Shown in pieces: positions 35,871-45,547 of a DNA stretch of 64,000 bases. Position 1 is the stretch's first letter; each line of letters opens with the position of its first letter. Source of the DNA: Bacillota bacterium (GTDB lineage Bacteria > Bacillota > Clostridia > Clostridiales > Clostridiaceae); the NCBI GenBank assembly GCA_023445445.1, contig JAEXLD010000039.1, forward strand, positions 1 to 64,000. The letters run 5' to 3'. A program made the translations under genes and the position numbers. The notes beneath the pieces were generated by a model, which was not told the origin of the DNA, did no database searches, and saw nothing but the letters and a program-made list of their open reading frames with translations.

Positions 35871-38800
35871 ATGAGAAAAATGAAAACTATGGATGGTAAT
35901 ACAGCTGCCGCTCATATATCTTATGCATTTACAGAAGTTGCAGCTATATTCCCAATTACACCATCTTCACCAATGGCTGAACACGTAGATGAGTGGGCAG
36001 CACAAGGAAGAAAGAACATATTTGGTCAACCTGTTAAGGTTATGGAAATGCAATCAGAAGCAGGAGCAGCAGGTGCCGTTCACGGATCTTTACAAGCAGG
36101 TGCCTTAACAACAACATATACTGCATCTCAAGGTTTACTATTAATGATACCAAATATGTACAAGATCGCAGGTGAAATGCTTCCAACAGTATTCCATGTA
36201 TCAGCAAGAGCTTTAGCAACATCTTCATTAAGTATATTTGGAGACCATCAAGACGTTATGGCTGCAAGACAAACTGGTTTTGCAATGCTTGCAGAAGGAT
36301 CAGTACAAGAAGTTATGGATTTATCTCCAGTAGCACATTTAACTTCAATAAAAACTAGAATTCCTTTCATGAATTTCTTTGATGGATTTAGAACTTCACA
36401 TGAAATTCAAAAAATAGAAGTTTTAGAATATGATGAATTAGCTAATTTAGTAGATTATGAAGCTTTAAATGGATTTAGAAATAGAGCATTAAACCCAAAT
36501 AGTCCAGTTACTAGAGGTACAGCTCAAAATCCAGATATTTATTTCCAAACTAGAGAATCTGTAAATAGATTCTATGATGATATTCCAGAAGTAGTGGAAA
36601 GCTACATGGCTGAAATAACTAAGTTAACAGGAAGAGAATATCACTGTTTCGATTACTATGGAGCACCAGATGCTGATAGAATAATCATTTCTATGGGATC
36701 ATCAACAGATGTTATTGAAGAAACTGTAGATTATTTAAACGCAAGAGGAGAAAAAGTTGGTTTAGTTAAAGTAAGACTATTTAGACCATTCTCTGCAGAA
36801 AGATTATTAAAGGTTATACCAGCTACAGTTAAATCTATAGCTGTTTTAGATAGAACTAAAGAACCAGGTTCAATAGGAGAACCATTATATCTAGATGTTA
36901 AGAGTGCATTCTATGGAAGAGAACATGCTCCAGTTATAGTTGGAGGAAGATATGGATTAGGTTCTAAGGATCCAAACCCATCAGATATAGGAGCAGTATT
37001 TGCTAACCTAAATAAGGAAACTCCAAAGGATGGATTTACAATTTCTATAGTTGATGATGTAACTAATACTTCATTAGAAAAACTAGAAGATATTGATGCA
37101 TCTACAGAAGGAACAAAAGCATGTAAGTTCTGGGGACTAGGATCAGATGGTACTGTTGGTGCTAACAAGAGTGCTATTAAGATTATCGGAGACCACACAG
37201 ACATGTATGCTCAAGGATATTTCGCATATGACTCAAAGAAATCAGGTGGTATAACTGTATCACACTTAAGATTTGGTAAGAAGCCAATTAAATCACCATA
37301 TTTAGTAGATAAGGCTGATTTTATTGCATGTCACAACCAAGCATATGTATATAAATATGATGTATTAGAAGGATTAAAGAAGAATGGTAAATTCTTATTA
37401 AATACAATCTGGACTCCAGAAGAAGTTAATGAAAAATTACCAGCTTCAATGAAGAGATATATTGCTGAAAACAATATTGAATTCTATACATTAAACGCTG
37501 TTAAAATAGCACAAGAAATCGGACTTGGCGGAAGAATCAACATGATAATGCAAGCTGCATTCTTTAAGATTGCTAACATTATACCAGTTGAAGATGCTGT
37601 TAAGTACTTAAAAGATGCTGTTGTAACTTCATATGGTAAAAAAGGTGAAAAAGTTGTTAACATGAACTTTGCTGCTATAGATAAGGGTGTTGAATCAATA
37701 GTAAGAGTTAATGTTCCAACTGATTGGATGAATGTTGCTGATGAAGTAAAAGAAGACAAGGCTAATATACCAGCATTTATTAAGAATATAGTTGAACCTA
37801 TAAATGCTCAAAAAGGATTTGATCTTCCTGTATCAGCATTTAATGGAATGGAAGATGGTACATTTATACCAGGTACTGCTGCTTATGAAAAGAGAGGTAT
37901 CGCAATTAATGTTCCAGAATGGCAACAAGATAAATGTATTCAATGTAACCAATGTGCATATGTTTGTCCACACGCAGTTATAAGACCATTCTTATTAAGT
38001 GAAGATGAAAAGACAAATGCACCAGAATCATTTAAGGTTGTACCTGCTAAGGCATTAAGAACAGAAGAACCAACATTCTATAGCATTAGTGTTACTCCAT
38101 TAGACTGTACAGGCTGTGGAAACTGTGCTCAAGTATGTCCAGCACCAGGTAAGGCTTTAATAATGAAACCAATTGAAACTCAAGAAGAACAAATTGAAGC
38201 ATGGGATTATGCAGTTAATGAAGTTGCACCTAAGAAGAACCCAATGAATAAGAATACAGTTAAGGGTAGCCAATTTGAACAACCATTATTCGAATTCTCA
38301 GGAGCATGTGCTGGTTGTGGAGAAACTCCATATGCTAAGCTTGTAACTCAATTATTTGGAGATAGAATGATGATAGCTAATGCTACTGGATGTTCTTCAA
38401 TTTGGGGAGGATCAGTACCTGCAACTCCATATACAGTAAATCATGAAGGACACGGTCCAGCTTGGGCAAATTCATTATTTGAAGATAATGCTGAATTTGG
38501 ATTAGGTATGTTCTTAGGAGTTAAGGCTATAAGAGAAAGAATAGCTGATAACATGACTAAGGCTTTAGAAACAGAAGTTTCTGAAGATGTTAAAGTAGTA
38601 CTTCAAGACTGGTTAGATCATATGAACAGTGGAGAAGGAACTAGAGATAGAGCTAATAGAGTTATAGCTGTATTACAAAATGTTGATGCTGATTATGCAA
38701 GAGAAATCTTAAAGGATAAAGACTTCTTAGTTAAGAGATCTCAATGGATATTCGGAGGAGACGGATGGGCATATGACATCGGATACGGTGGATTAGACCA

Positions 38801-39383
38801 CGTTCTAGCTTCTGGTGAAGATGTAAATGTACTTGTATTTGATACAGAAATTTACTCAAACACTGGTGGACAATCTTCTAAATCAACTCCAACTGCTGCA
38901 ATAGCTAAATTTGCTGCATCAGGTAAGAAGACTAAGAAGAAAGACCTTGGAATGATGGCTATGACATATGGTTATGTATATGTAGCACAAATTTCTATGG
39001 GAGCTGATAAGAACCAAACTCTTAAAGCAATAGCTGAAGCAGAAGCTTATGATGGTCCATCATTAATCATCGCTTATGCTCCATGTATAAGCCATGGTAT
39101 TAAGACTGGTATGGCTAACAGCCAAGAAGAAGCTAAAAAAGCTGTTGAATGCGGATATTGGGGATTATATAGATATAACCCAAGCTTAATTGGAACTAAG
39201 AATCCATTCTCATTAGATTCTAAGGAACCAAAATCAAGCTTCAGAGAATTCTTAATGGGAGAAGTAAGATATGCTTCACTTGCAAAAGCATTCCCAGAAC
39301 AAGCAGAAGCTTTATTTGCTAAGACAGAAAAAGATGCTATGGATAGATTAGCAGGCTACAAGAGATTAGCTGAACAACAATAG
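35871..39383 (+). CDS. nifJ: Pyruvate:ferredoxin (flavodoxin) oxidoreductase
   Basis: An 1170-residue single-chain enzyme with all domains in the usual order: pyrimidine-binding domain I (YTASQGLLLMIPNMYKIAGE), domain II, the gamma domain (FGLGSDGTVGANKSAIKI-like), a 2[4Fe-4S] domain with CIQCNQCAYVCP (from about C689) and CTGCGNCAQVCP (from about C746), and the TPP domain with CAGCGETPY (proximal cluster) and GDGWAYDIGYGGLDHVL. It cleaves pyruvate to acetyl-CoA, CO2 and reduced ferredoxin/flavodoxin, the centre of clostridial fermentation. Codons are the most biased in the window, fitting very high expression. Confidence 0.97.
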   Translation: MRKMKTMDGNTAAAHISYAFTEVAAIFPITPSSPMAEHVDEWAAQGRKNIFGQPVKVMEMQSEAGAAGAVHGSLQAGALTTTYTASQGLLLMIPNMYKIAGEMLPTVFHVSARALATSSLSIFGDHQDVMAARQTGFAMLAEGSVQEVMDLSPVAHLTSIKTRIPFMNFFDGFRTSHEIQKIEVLEYDELANLVDYEALNGFRNRALNPNSPVTRGTAQNPDIYFQTRESVNRFYDDIPEVVESYMAEITKLTGREYHCFDYYGAPDADRIIISMGSSTDVIEETVDYLNARGEKVGLVKVRLFRPFSAERLLKVIPATVKSIAVLDRTKEPGSIGEPLYLDVKSAFYGREHAPVIVGGRYGLGSKDPNPSDIGAVFANLNKETPKDGFTISIVDDVTNTSLEKLEDIDASTEGTKACKFWGLGSDGTVGANKSAIKIIGDHTDMYAQGYFAYDSKKSGGITVSHLRFGKKPIKSPYLVDKADFIACHNQAYVYKYDVLEGLKKNGKFLLNTIWTPEEVNEKLPASMKRYIAENNIEFYTLNAVKIAQEIGLGGRINMIMQAAFFKIANIIPVEDAVKYLKDAVVTSYGKKGEKVVNMNFAAIDKGVESIVRVNVPTDWMNVADEVKEDKANIPAFIKNIVEPINAQKGFDLPVSAFNGMEDGTFIPGTAAYEKRGIAINVPEWQQDKCIQCNQCAYVCPHAVIRPFLLSEDEKTNAPESFKVVPAKALRTEEPTFYSISVTPLDCTGCGNCAQVCPAPGKALIMKPIETQEEQIEAWDYAVNEVAPKKNPMNKNTVKGSQFEQPLFEFSGACAGCGETPYAKLVTQLFGDRMMIANATGCSSIWGGSVPATPYTVNHEGHGPAWANSLFEDNAEFGLGMFLGVKAIRERIADNMTKALETEVSEDVKVVLQDWLDHMNSGEGTRDRANRVIAVLQNVDADYAREILKDKDFLVKRSQWIFGGDGWAYDIGYGGLDHVLASGEDVNVLVFDTEIYSNTGGQSSKSTPTAAIAKFAASGKKTKKKDLGMMAMTYGYVYVAQISMGADKNQTLKAIAEAEAYDGPSLIIAYAPCISHGIKTGMANSQEEAKKAVECGYWGLYRYNPSLIGTKNPFSLDSKEPKSSFREFLMGEVRYASLAKAFPEQAEALFAKTEKDAMDRLAGYKRLAEQQ

Positions 39384-39390
39384 TTTATAA

Positions 39391-39420
39391 ATAAGGAGCT
39401 ATTTAGCTCCTTATTTTTTA
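39391..39420 (+). terminator. Terminator of nifJ
   Basis: ATAAGGAGC and GCTCCTTAT pair around a short loop and run into TTTTTT. Confidence 0.85.
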
Positions 39421-39524
39421 GTTTAAAAAATATTATAAGAAATTTAAAGGTTTTACTTTTATTTTTTAGAAATTAAGGGTAGAATTAAATAGAATATTAA
39501 TCTCATTAAAGGAGGATTATTAAA

Positions 39525-39860
39525 ATGGATAATGAAAAGAAATGTGGACATAATGAAGACGAAAATACATGTGGATGTGGTCATGATCACGAACATGAAC
39601 ATAATGATGAATGTGGATGTGGAGAAGATCATCATGAACACTTTGTAGTAGATTTAGAAGATGACAATGGCAATGTAATATCTTGTCCAATAATAGATGC
39701 ATTTGAATTTGAAGATAATGAATATATCTTAGCTCAAGATCCTAACGAAGATTCAGTATACTTATTTAGATCAACAGAAGATGGAGAACTAATAATTCCA
39801 GAAGAAGATGAATTTGATAGAGTATCAAAATTCTACAGTGAAGAATTAGGCGACGAGTAA
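39525..39860 (+). CDS. DUF1292 protein with His/Cys-rich N-terminal extension
   Basis: A 111-residue acidic protein. Residues about 45-105 (VVDLEDDNGNVISCPIIDAF, NEYILAQDP, VYLFR) match DUF1292, a small domain of unknown role found in many Firmicutes. Residues 5-42 contain two CGCG motifs and a run of alternating His and acidic residues (HDHEHEH, DHHEHF), with five cysteines and about nine histidines in all, which looks like a metal-binding or metal-storage tail. It is a single gene with AAAGGAGG and its own terminator. Nickel, zinc or copper handling is possible but not shown. Confidence 0.82.
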   Translation: MDNEKKCGHNEDENTCGCGHDHEHEHNDECGCGEDHHEHFVVDLEDDNGNVISCPIIDAFEFEDNEYILAQDPNEDSVYLFRSTEDGELIIPEEDEFDRVSKFYSEELGDE

Positions 39861-39869
39861 GATGAAAAA

Positions 39870-39892
39870 GGCACGAAAGTGTCTTTTTTTAT
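39870..39892 (+). terminator. Terminator after the DUF1292 gene
   Basis: GGCAC and GTGTC pair around GAAA, followed by seven Ts. Confidence 0.75.
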
Positions 39893-40061
39893 TTTCTAAT
39901 TTTATTTTAATCAATGAAGGTTATTAGTATATTAAATATAAATTATAGATGACTGAAACTTTAAGATTTCCATGTCATAAGGAATATAGTATTTATCTTC
40001 TTGTCATTTCATATTGATAATGATATATTCTTAATATAAACTTAAGAAATAGGGTGTTAAT

Positions 40062-40883
40062 ATGAAGTATGCGGATTTACATATTCATTCTAACTATTCA
40101 GATGGTAGCATGTCACCGGAAGAAATAATTGATAATGCTATTAATTTAGGAGTTAAAAGTATTTCAATAACAGATCATGATTGTATTTCTTCTCAATATG
40201 TTACTAAAAAAAACTATGATGATATTAAAATAATACCAGGTATAGAATTAAGTGCAGAATTTGAAGAAATGGAATTACATATATTAGGTTATTTCATAGA
40301 TATAAATAATATAGAGTTAATAAATACTGTAAATAAACTAAATAAGGAAAGAATAGAAAGAATTAATGAAATACTTTTCAATTTGAAAAAAGAAGGTATT
40401 AATTTAAATATTGAGGATTTAGAAGTAGATTTAAATTCTACCGTAGGGAGAAGTCATGTTGCAAATGCAATGGTTAGAAGAGGATATTATGATAGTTATA
40501 AAGTAGCTTTTACTAATCATTTAGTTAAAGGAAAAGATTCTTATGTAAAAGGATATAAGTTAAATTACAAAGAAGCTATTCAAGTAATAAATAATTCGGG
40601 AGGAATAGCTGTATTGGCTCATCCTGGACAAATATATAAATCATTAGAAGTAGAAAATATAATTAAAAATTTGAAGTTTTTTGGGCTAAGAGGTTTAGAG
40701 GTATATCACCCTAGTCATTCTAAAGAACAAACTAATAATTTTTATAACCTAGCTAAAAAACACAAGTTATTAATTACTGGTGGTAGTGATTTTCATGGTA
40801 AAGAAACTATAAAAGAAAACTCAATAGGATGCCATGGAATTAATGAAGATTTATTAAATAGATTAATTAACTTAAGTAAATAA
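40062..40883 (+). CDS. PHP-domain phosphoesterase (YciV/RNase AM-like)
   Basis: A 273-residue protein. The four PHP metal-binding motifs are intact: DLHIHSNYSDG, SITDHD, PGIELSAEFE with HILGYF, and a late HP/D-H pair (VLAHPGQI, GGSDFHG). The size and pattern match the YciV/TrpH group, shown in E. coli to act as 5'-3' exonuclease on short oligonucleotides and 3',5'-bisphosphates. The exact substrate here is inferred. It lies 15 bases upstream of an aminotransferase gene, so the two are probably co-transcribed. Confidence 0.85.
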   Translation: MKYADLHIHSNYSDGSMSPEEIIDNAINLGVKSISITDHDCISSQYVTKKNYDDIKIIPGIELSAEFEEMELHILGYFIDINNIELINTVNKLNKERIERINEILFNLKKEGINLNIEDLEVDLNSTVGRSHVANAMVRRGYYDSYKVAFTNHLVKGKDSYVKGYKLNYKEAIQVINNSGGIAVLAHPGQIYKSLEVENIIKNLKFFGLRGLEVYHPSHSKEQTNNFYNLAKKHKLLITGGSDFHGKETIKENSIGCHGINEDLLNRLINLSK

Positions 40884-40897
40884 ATGGGGGAATATCA

Positions 40898-42091
40898 ATG
40901 GATTTATCTAATAAGGCAAAAGAAATTAGTCCATCTATAACATTAGAAATTACAGCTAAGGCAAAGGATTTAAAAGAGTCAGGAGTTAATGTAATAAGCT
41001 TCAGTGCGGGAGAACCTGATTTTAATACTCCTGAAAATATAATAAAGGCAGCAATAAGTGCAATGAAGGAAGGAAAAACAAAATATACACCTACTAGTGG
41101 GGTATTAGAATTAAGAAAGGCTATTTGTAAAAAGTTTAAAGATGATAATGAATTATTATATAAACCAAGTCAAATAGTAGTATCTACAGGAGCAAAACAA
41201 AGTTTAGCTAATACTTTTTTAGCTATTTTAAATAAGGGTGATGAAGTAATTATTCCAATTCCATATTGGGTTAGTTATCCAGAACTTATAAAATTAGCAG
41301 ATGGAGTGCCAGTTTTCGTTAATAACTTAAAGGAAAATGACTACAAATATAAAATTGAGGATTTAGAAAAAGTTGTTACAAAAAAAACTAAAGCAATACT
41401 TTTAAATAGTCCTAATAATCCTACGGGTAGTGTGTATTCAAAAGAAGAACTTATTGAAATAGCAGAATTTGCAAAAAAAAATGATTTAATAATAGTTTCA
41501 GATGAAATATATGAAAAATTAATTTATGACGAAAATAAGCATATTAGTATAGCTTCTATATCAGAAGATGCATATAATAGAACTATTGTAATTAACGGAT
41601 TGTCTAAGGCTTATGCTATGACAGGTTGGAGAGTTGGATACTCTGCTTCTAGTGAGGAAATAGCTAAACTTATGAGTAGTATTCAAAGTCATGTAACATC
41701 TAATATTAACTCCATTTCTCAATATGCAGCTATAGAAGCTTTAATTGGATCTCAAGAAAGCCTTAATAAAATGGTGAAAGAGTTTGAATTAAGAAGAAAC
41801 TATATGGTGGAAAGGCTTAATAAGATAGAAGGAATATCATATATTATTCCTAAGGGAGCCTTCTATATTATGGTTAATATTGGAGGATACTTTGGTAAAT
41901 CTATATCAAATAATATCATTAATTCTTCTTTAAACTTTTCTAAAAGTTTATTAGATGAAGAAAGAGTAGCGGTTATACCAGGAATAGCCTTTGGTTTAGA
42001 TGACTACATAAGATTATCTTATGCTACTTCTAGAGAAGCTATTGAAGAAGGATTGAATAGATTAGAAGAATATTTACAAAAATTAAAATAA
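40898..42091 (+). CDS. Class I pyridoxal-phosphate aminotransferase (aspartate aminotransferase type)
   Basis: A 397-residue fold-type-I enzyme. FSAGEPDFNTPENI is the N-terminal substrate motif, STGAKQSLANTFLAIL the cofactor cup, NSPNNPTGSVYSKEEL contains the PLP-ring Asn, and GLSKAYAMTGWRVGY holds the Schiff-base Lys (about K237) and phosphate-binding Arg. The Ib-subgroup aspartate/prephenate aminotransferases share these stretches. Aspartate:2-oxoglutarate transamination is most likely. ATGGGGGAATATC precedes the ATG. A terminator follows. Confidence 0.88.
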   Translation: MDLSNKAKEISPSITLEITAKAKDLKESGVNVISFSAGEPDFNTPENIIKAAISAMKEGKTKYTPTSGVLELRKAICKKFKDDNELLYKPSQIVVSTGAKQSLANTFLAILNKGDEVIIPIPYWVSYPELIKLADGVPVFVNNLKENDYKYKIEDLEKVVTKKTKAILLNSPNNPTGSVYSKEELIEIAEFAKKNDLIIVSDEIYEKLIYDENKHISIASISEDAYNRTIVINGLSKAYAMTGWRVGYSASSEEIAKLMSSIQSHVTSNINSISQYAAIEALIGSQESLNKMVKEFELRRNYMVERLNKIEGISYIIPKGAFYIMVNIGGYFGKSISNNIINSSLNFSKSLLDEERVAVIPGIAFGLDDYIRLSYATSREAIEEGLNRLEEYLQKLK

Positions 42092-42096
42092 ATTGG

Positions 42097-42128
42097 ATAT
42101 GCTGTTGTAAGACAGCATATTTTTTTTG
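42097..42128 (+). terminator. Terminator after the aminotransferase gene
   Basis: ATATGCTGT and ACAGCATAT form a 9-bp stem around a 6-base loop, followed by eight Ts. Confidence 0.87.
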
Positions 42129-42211
42129 TACATATAATAGTATATTTTTTGTTTAATAATAGTAAATTTTAGTATATAATTTAATTGTGATAATCATAGG
42201 AGGAAAAAGGA

Positions 42212-42850
42212 ATGGATAAATTGGCATTATTTGATGTAGACTATACAATAACAAGAAAAGAAACATTGATGCAATTGTATAAATATGTAATATTTAAAGA
42301 TTTTAAAAATATTAGATTTTTACCTAGAGCTATTTACTCTGGAATTATGTATAAAATAGGAGCTTATGATGAAAAAAGGGTAAAGGAATGTTTTCTTAAG
42401 TTCATAGATAACATAGATGAAAAGGATTTGGCTATTCTAGTTAAAAATTTTTATAGTGATGTATTAGAGAAAATTTTATATAAAGATGCCATAGAAATGA
42501 TAAAGAAATTAAAAGGACAAGGATACATGATATATTTAATATCTGCATCTCCAGAATTTTATTTAAATGAATTTTATGCCATAAAAGAAGTAGATATGGT
42601 AATTGGAACAAGATTTTCTATGGAGGCTGGAAAATTTATTAGAAAGATGCATGGAGAGAATTGTAAAGGAGAAGAAAAGGTAAAAAGATTAAAAGAAGTT
42701 TTAAAAGAGAAGAATATTGATATTGACTATAAAAATTCATATATGTTTTCAGATTCATTATCTGATAAACCTCTTTTAGATTTGGTTGGAAATGCATATT
42801 TAATTAATTATAAAAAGAAAAGTAATTTTGAAATATTAAAGTGGAAGTAA
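42212..42850 (+). CDS. HAD-IB family phosphatase
   Basis: A 212-residue SerB-like haloacid dehalogenase hydrolase. LFDVDYTIT is motif I with nucleophile and acid Asp residues. LISASPEFY is motif II. Lys in GEEKVKRL is motif III. FSDSLSDKPLL is motif IV. The helical cap between residues 15 and 85 fits subfamily IB, which includes phosphoserine and other small phosphomonoester phosphatases. The substrate is unknown. It is 16 bases from the following aminotransferase gene. Confidence 0.85.
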   Translation: MDKLALFDVDYTITRKETLMQLYKYVIFKDFKNIRFLPRAIYSGIMYKIGAYDEKRVKECFLKFIDNIDEKDLAILVKNFYSDVLEKILYKDAIEMIKKLKGQGYMIYLISASPEFYLNEFYAIKEVDMVIGTRFSMEAGKFIRKMHGENCKGEEKVKRLKEVLKEKNIDIDYKNSYMFSDSLSDKPLLDLVGNAYLINYKKKSNFEILKWK

Positions 42851-42865
42851 TAGGGAGGTAAACAT

Positions 42866-43681
42866 ATGGAAGCAATTTTAAATTACTATGTAGAAGATGG
42901 TCATTTAGAATCTGTTAATAACTATACAAAGGATTCAGTAGAAGGTGGAAGAATAATTTATGAGGTATTAAGGGTAATTAATAGAGTGCCCTTGTTTTAT
43001 GAAGATCATTTAAAGAGATTGGAATCATCTTTTAGGTTAATGGAAAAGCCATTTTCTTATAATTACGATAAAATTAGGGAGTATTTAACTAAACTAATTG
43101 AAGCAAATAAAATAGAAAAAGGAAATATAAAGCTTACATTTGATGTAAAAACAGATACTATGAAGGTGTTTAGTATTAAGCATAGCTATCCAAGTGAAGA
43201 ATTATATAAAACTGGAGTAAAGACTATATTATTTCATGGAGAAAGAACTAATCCTAATGCGAAAGTGGTAGATAGTAGCTTTAGGTCAAAAGTTACAGAA
43301 GCAATCAATGAAGCTGATGCTTTTGAAGCAATACTTGTAAATAATTCTGGCTACATAACAGAAGGAAGTAAATCAAATATTTTTATGATTAAAGAAGAAA
43401 CACTTTATACATCACCATTAGAAGATGTACTTCCTGGAGTAACTAGGGGACGAATTATAGCTCTTGCAAAATCACTAGAAATAAAGGTTGAAGAAAAAAA
43501 TATTAATTATAAGGATATTGAAAATTTTGATGCTATGTTTATATCTGGAACATCACCTAAAATACTTCCAATAGCAACTATGGATAACATTAAATTCAGA
43601 GTTGATAATAAAATAATGCAATTACTTATAAAAGAATTTAATGAAGAAATAAAAAAATATATAGATAAATTTAAAAAATAA
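42866..43681 (+). CDS. Class IV aminotransferase / aminodeoxychorismate lyase family
   Basis: A 271-residue fold-type-IV PLP enzyme. NRVPLFYEDHLKRLESS is the N-terminal substrate-side motif. NAKVVDSSFRSKVTEAI holds the likely Schiff-base Lys. EAILVNNSGYITEGSKSNIF is the family signature for PLP ring and phosphate binding, and LPGVTRGRIIALA completes the phosphate cup. Branched-chain aminotransferase, D-amino-acid aminotransferase and PabC all share these motifs. The short length suits the last two better than IlvE (about 300-360). No pab or ilv genes are adjacent. Confidence 0.8.
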   Translation: MEAILNYYVEDGHLESVNNYTKDSVEGGRIIYEVLRVINRVPLFYEDHLKRLESSFRLMEKPFSYNYDKIREYLTKLIEANKIEKGNIKLTFDVKTDTMKVFSIKHSYPSEELYKTGVKTILFHGERTNPNAKVVDSSFRSKVTEAINEADAFEAILVNNSGYITEGSKSNIFMIKEETLYTSPLEDVLPGVTRGRIIALAKSLEIKVEEKNINYKDIENFDAMFISGTSPKILPIATMDNIKFRVDNKIMQLLIKEFNEEIKKYIDKFKK

Positions 43682-43704
43682 TATTTACCATAAATTTTAT
43701 ATTA

Positions 43705-43733
43705 TTCAAAATAATATAAAATTATGATATTAT
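43705..43733 (+). promoter_or_regulatory. Candidate sigma-A promoter of the fapA-chemotaxis operon
   Basis: TTCAAA is followed after 17 bases by TATTAT, about 45 bases before fapA. No sigma-28 motif is found here, unlike the flgM and fliC promoters. Confidence 0.45.
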
Positions 43734-43776
43734 TTATTATAGTAATAAATAAATAAATAAGGGGGAACTATTATAA

Positions 43777-45534
43777 ATGCATGAAGGTGAAAAGCAAACA
43801 AATGAAAATGGAAGTGTTCGTGTAAAAGGAAATAAGATAATAGTGAAAAATCCCATTGGTAATGGAGTTTTTCCTATAATTGTTCCACCACTAAAAGAAA
43901 AAATCTATATAAATGGAGAAGTTGTAACTAGGCCATCTAAAGTAAAAGAAGAAGATATAATTGAATTTAAAGAAGTTAAAACTAAGTACGAAAGAATTAT
44001 AGAAATAAATTATAGTAAGGATAAAATGGAAGCCTATATATCAATAGAGCATAAAAAAGCAAAAAAAATCAGATTAAAAGATATGGAAGAAGGTTATAGC
44101 TTATCCTTAGAAGTAATTGAGGAGGAGGAGGATCCTCCTAAAATTACAAAAGATGATTTAATTTTTGAACTGAAAAAAGTTAAAATTTCTTATGGTATAG
44201 ATGAAGATGCAATAAAGCAAATAATAAGCACGCAAGAGGCAATAAATGTGATAATAGCAAGGGGTAAGCCGCCTATACCACCTATAGAAGATAGAATTAA
44301 AATATTTTTTAATAGTAATAATAAAGAATATGAAGATAATGAAAAAATAGACTATAGATCATTTAATACTATAACAAGTGTTAAAGCTAATGAATTATTG
44401 GCCGAAATTATAAAAGGAGAAAATGGAATAGAAGGAATAAATATATTTAATGAAGTTATTCCAGGAAAACCAAAGAAAAAGAGTAGCTTTTCAGTAGGAA
44501 ATGGAACAAGACTAAATGATAATTTAATTGTAGCAACTATTGATGGAAAACCTAATTTTGGTAAAAATAAAGTTTGGGTAGAACCACAATATATTTTAAA
44601 TAAAGATGTTACTATTTCTACTGGAAATATTAATTTTCCGGCTAACGTAGAAATTAACGGCAAAGTTACTGAAGGTATGAAAGTGATTTCTGGAGGAAGT
44701 CTTTTAATAAGAGGTGGGGTTTTTAGCGCTGATATAGAAGCAAAAAGCTCTAGTGATATATTGGGTAATATTGTTAATTCTAACATAAAAATTGGAGGAG
44801 CTAATTTAATAAAATCTGATAGAATCAATACTTTAAAAGAATTAAAAGAAATATTAATTTCATTAGTATCAAATTTAGAATATCTAAAGAAAAATAATTT
44901 ACTAAAGGATAATATGTCTATTGGTTTATTAACTAAATCAATAATAGAAAAGAAGTTTAAAGGTTTATCTAAAATACTGATTAAGACTATATCTAATGCA
45001 GCAAAAGATGGGGATAAGGATTCAGAGGTAGCTAAATTAGTTAAGTTAAAGCTTTTAGGAGCTGCACCAAGTAATATAAAAGATATTTCTGAATTAGAAA
45101 AGATACTTTATACTATTGAAGAAAAACTTATGGAGTTAGAAAAGGATGTAATTATCGAAGCTAACTTAAATATGGATTATGCTCAAGAATCTAAGATAAA
45201 TGTAGTAGGAAATATTAATATAACAGGAAGAGGGCTATTCACAAGTGAATTATATGCTACCAAAGGTATTATATTTACAACTGATAAAGCTATATGTAGA
45301 GGTGGAACTTTAAAAGCTGAGGAGTTAATAAAGGCATCTATAGTTGGTAGTGACTCTGGAGTTTTTACTATTTTAGAGGTAGGCAAACATGGGAATATTT
45401 ATGTAGATGTTGCTTATCGTAATACTACTTTTATAATTGGAAATAAAAAGTATATTTTGGACAAGTCATCAAAAAATATTCATGTATATGTTGAAAAAGA
45501 TGGTAACTTAGCAGTTGATAAGCTACTTCTATAG
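43777..45534 (+). CDS. FapA-family protein (DUF342), flagellar assembly/polarity-type
   Basis: A 585-residue protein. Residues about 1-120 are a charged N-terminal module. From about 130 come the DUF342 FapA domain (FELKKVKISYGIDEDAI) and a right-handed beta-helix with repeated GxxV/I turns (DVTISTGNINFPANVEINGKV-like, SGGSLLIRGGVFSA, NVVGNINITGRG). A coiled coil lies near 340-470. In Vibrio, FapA regulates polar flagella. In clostridia its role is not well defined, but it commonly leads chemotaxis operons, as here. AAGGGGGAAC precedes the ATG. cheW follows after 13 bases. Confidence 0.8.
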   Translation: MHEGEKQTNENGSVRVKGNKIIVKNPIGNGVFPIIVPPLKEKIYINGEVVTRPSKVKEEDIIEFKEVKTKYERIIEINYSKDKMEAYISIEHKKAKKIRLKDMEEGYSLSLEVIEEEEDPPKITKDDLIFELKKVKISYGIDEDAIKQIISTQEAINVIIARGKPPIPPIEDRIKIFFNSNNKEYEDNEKIDYRSFNTITSVKANELLAEIIKGENGIEGINIFNEVIPGKPKKKSSFSVGNGTRLNDNLIVATIDGKPNFGKNKVWVEPQYILNKDVTISTGNINFPANVEINGKVTEGMKVISGGSLLIRGGVFSADIEAKSSSDILGNIVNSNIKIGGANLIKSDRINTLKELKEILISLVSNLEYLKKNNLLKDNMSIGLLTKSIIEKKFKGLSKILIKTISNAAKDGDKDSEVAKLVKLKLLGAAPSNIKDISELEKILYTIEEKLMELEKDVIIEANLNMDYAQESKINVVGNINITGRGLFTSELYATKGIIFTTDKAICRGGTLKAEELIKASIVGSDSGVFTILEVGKHGNIYVDVAYRNTTFIIGNKKYILDKSSKNIHVYVEKDGNLAVDKLLL

Positions 45535-45547
45535 GAGGATATGAGAA

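Noticed and set aside
39459..39702. His/Met-rich frames opposite the DUF1292 gene
   Set aside because: They mirror the His/Cys-rich tail codons of the real gene and overlap its ribosome binding site.
44352..44828. 158-codon open frame on the minus strand inside fapA
   Set aside because: A shadow of the beta-helix coding region. No ribosome binding site, no family likeness, and operon continuity on the plus strand is clear.
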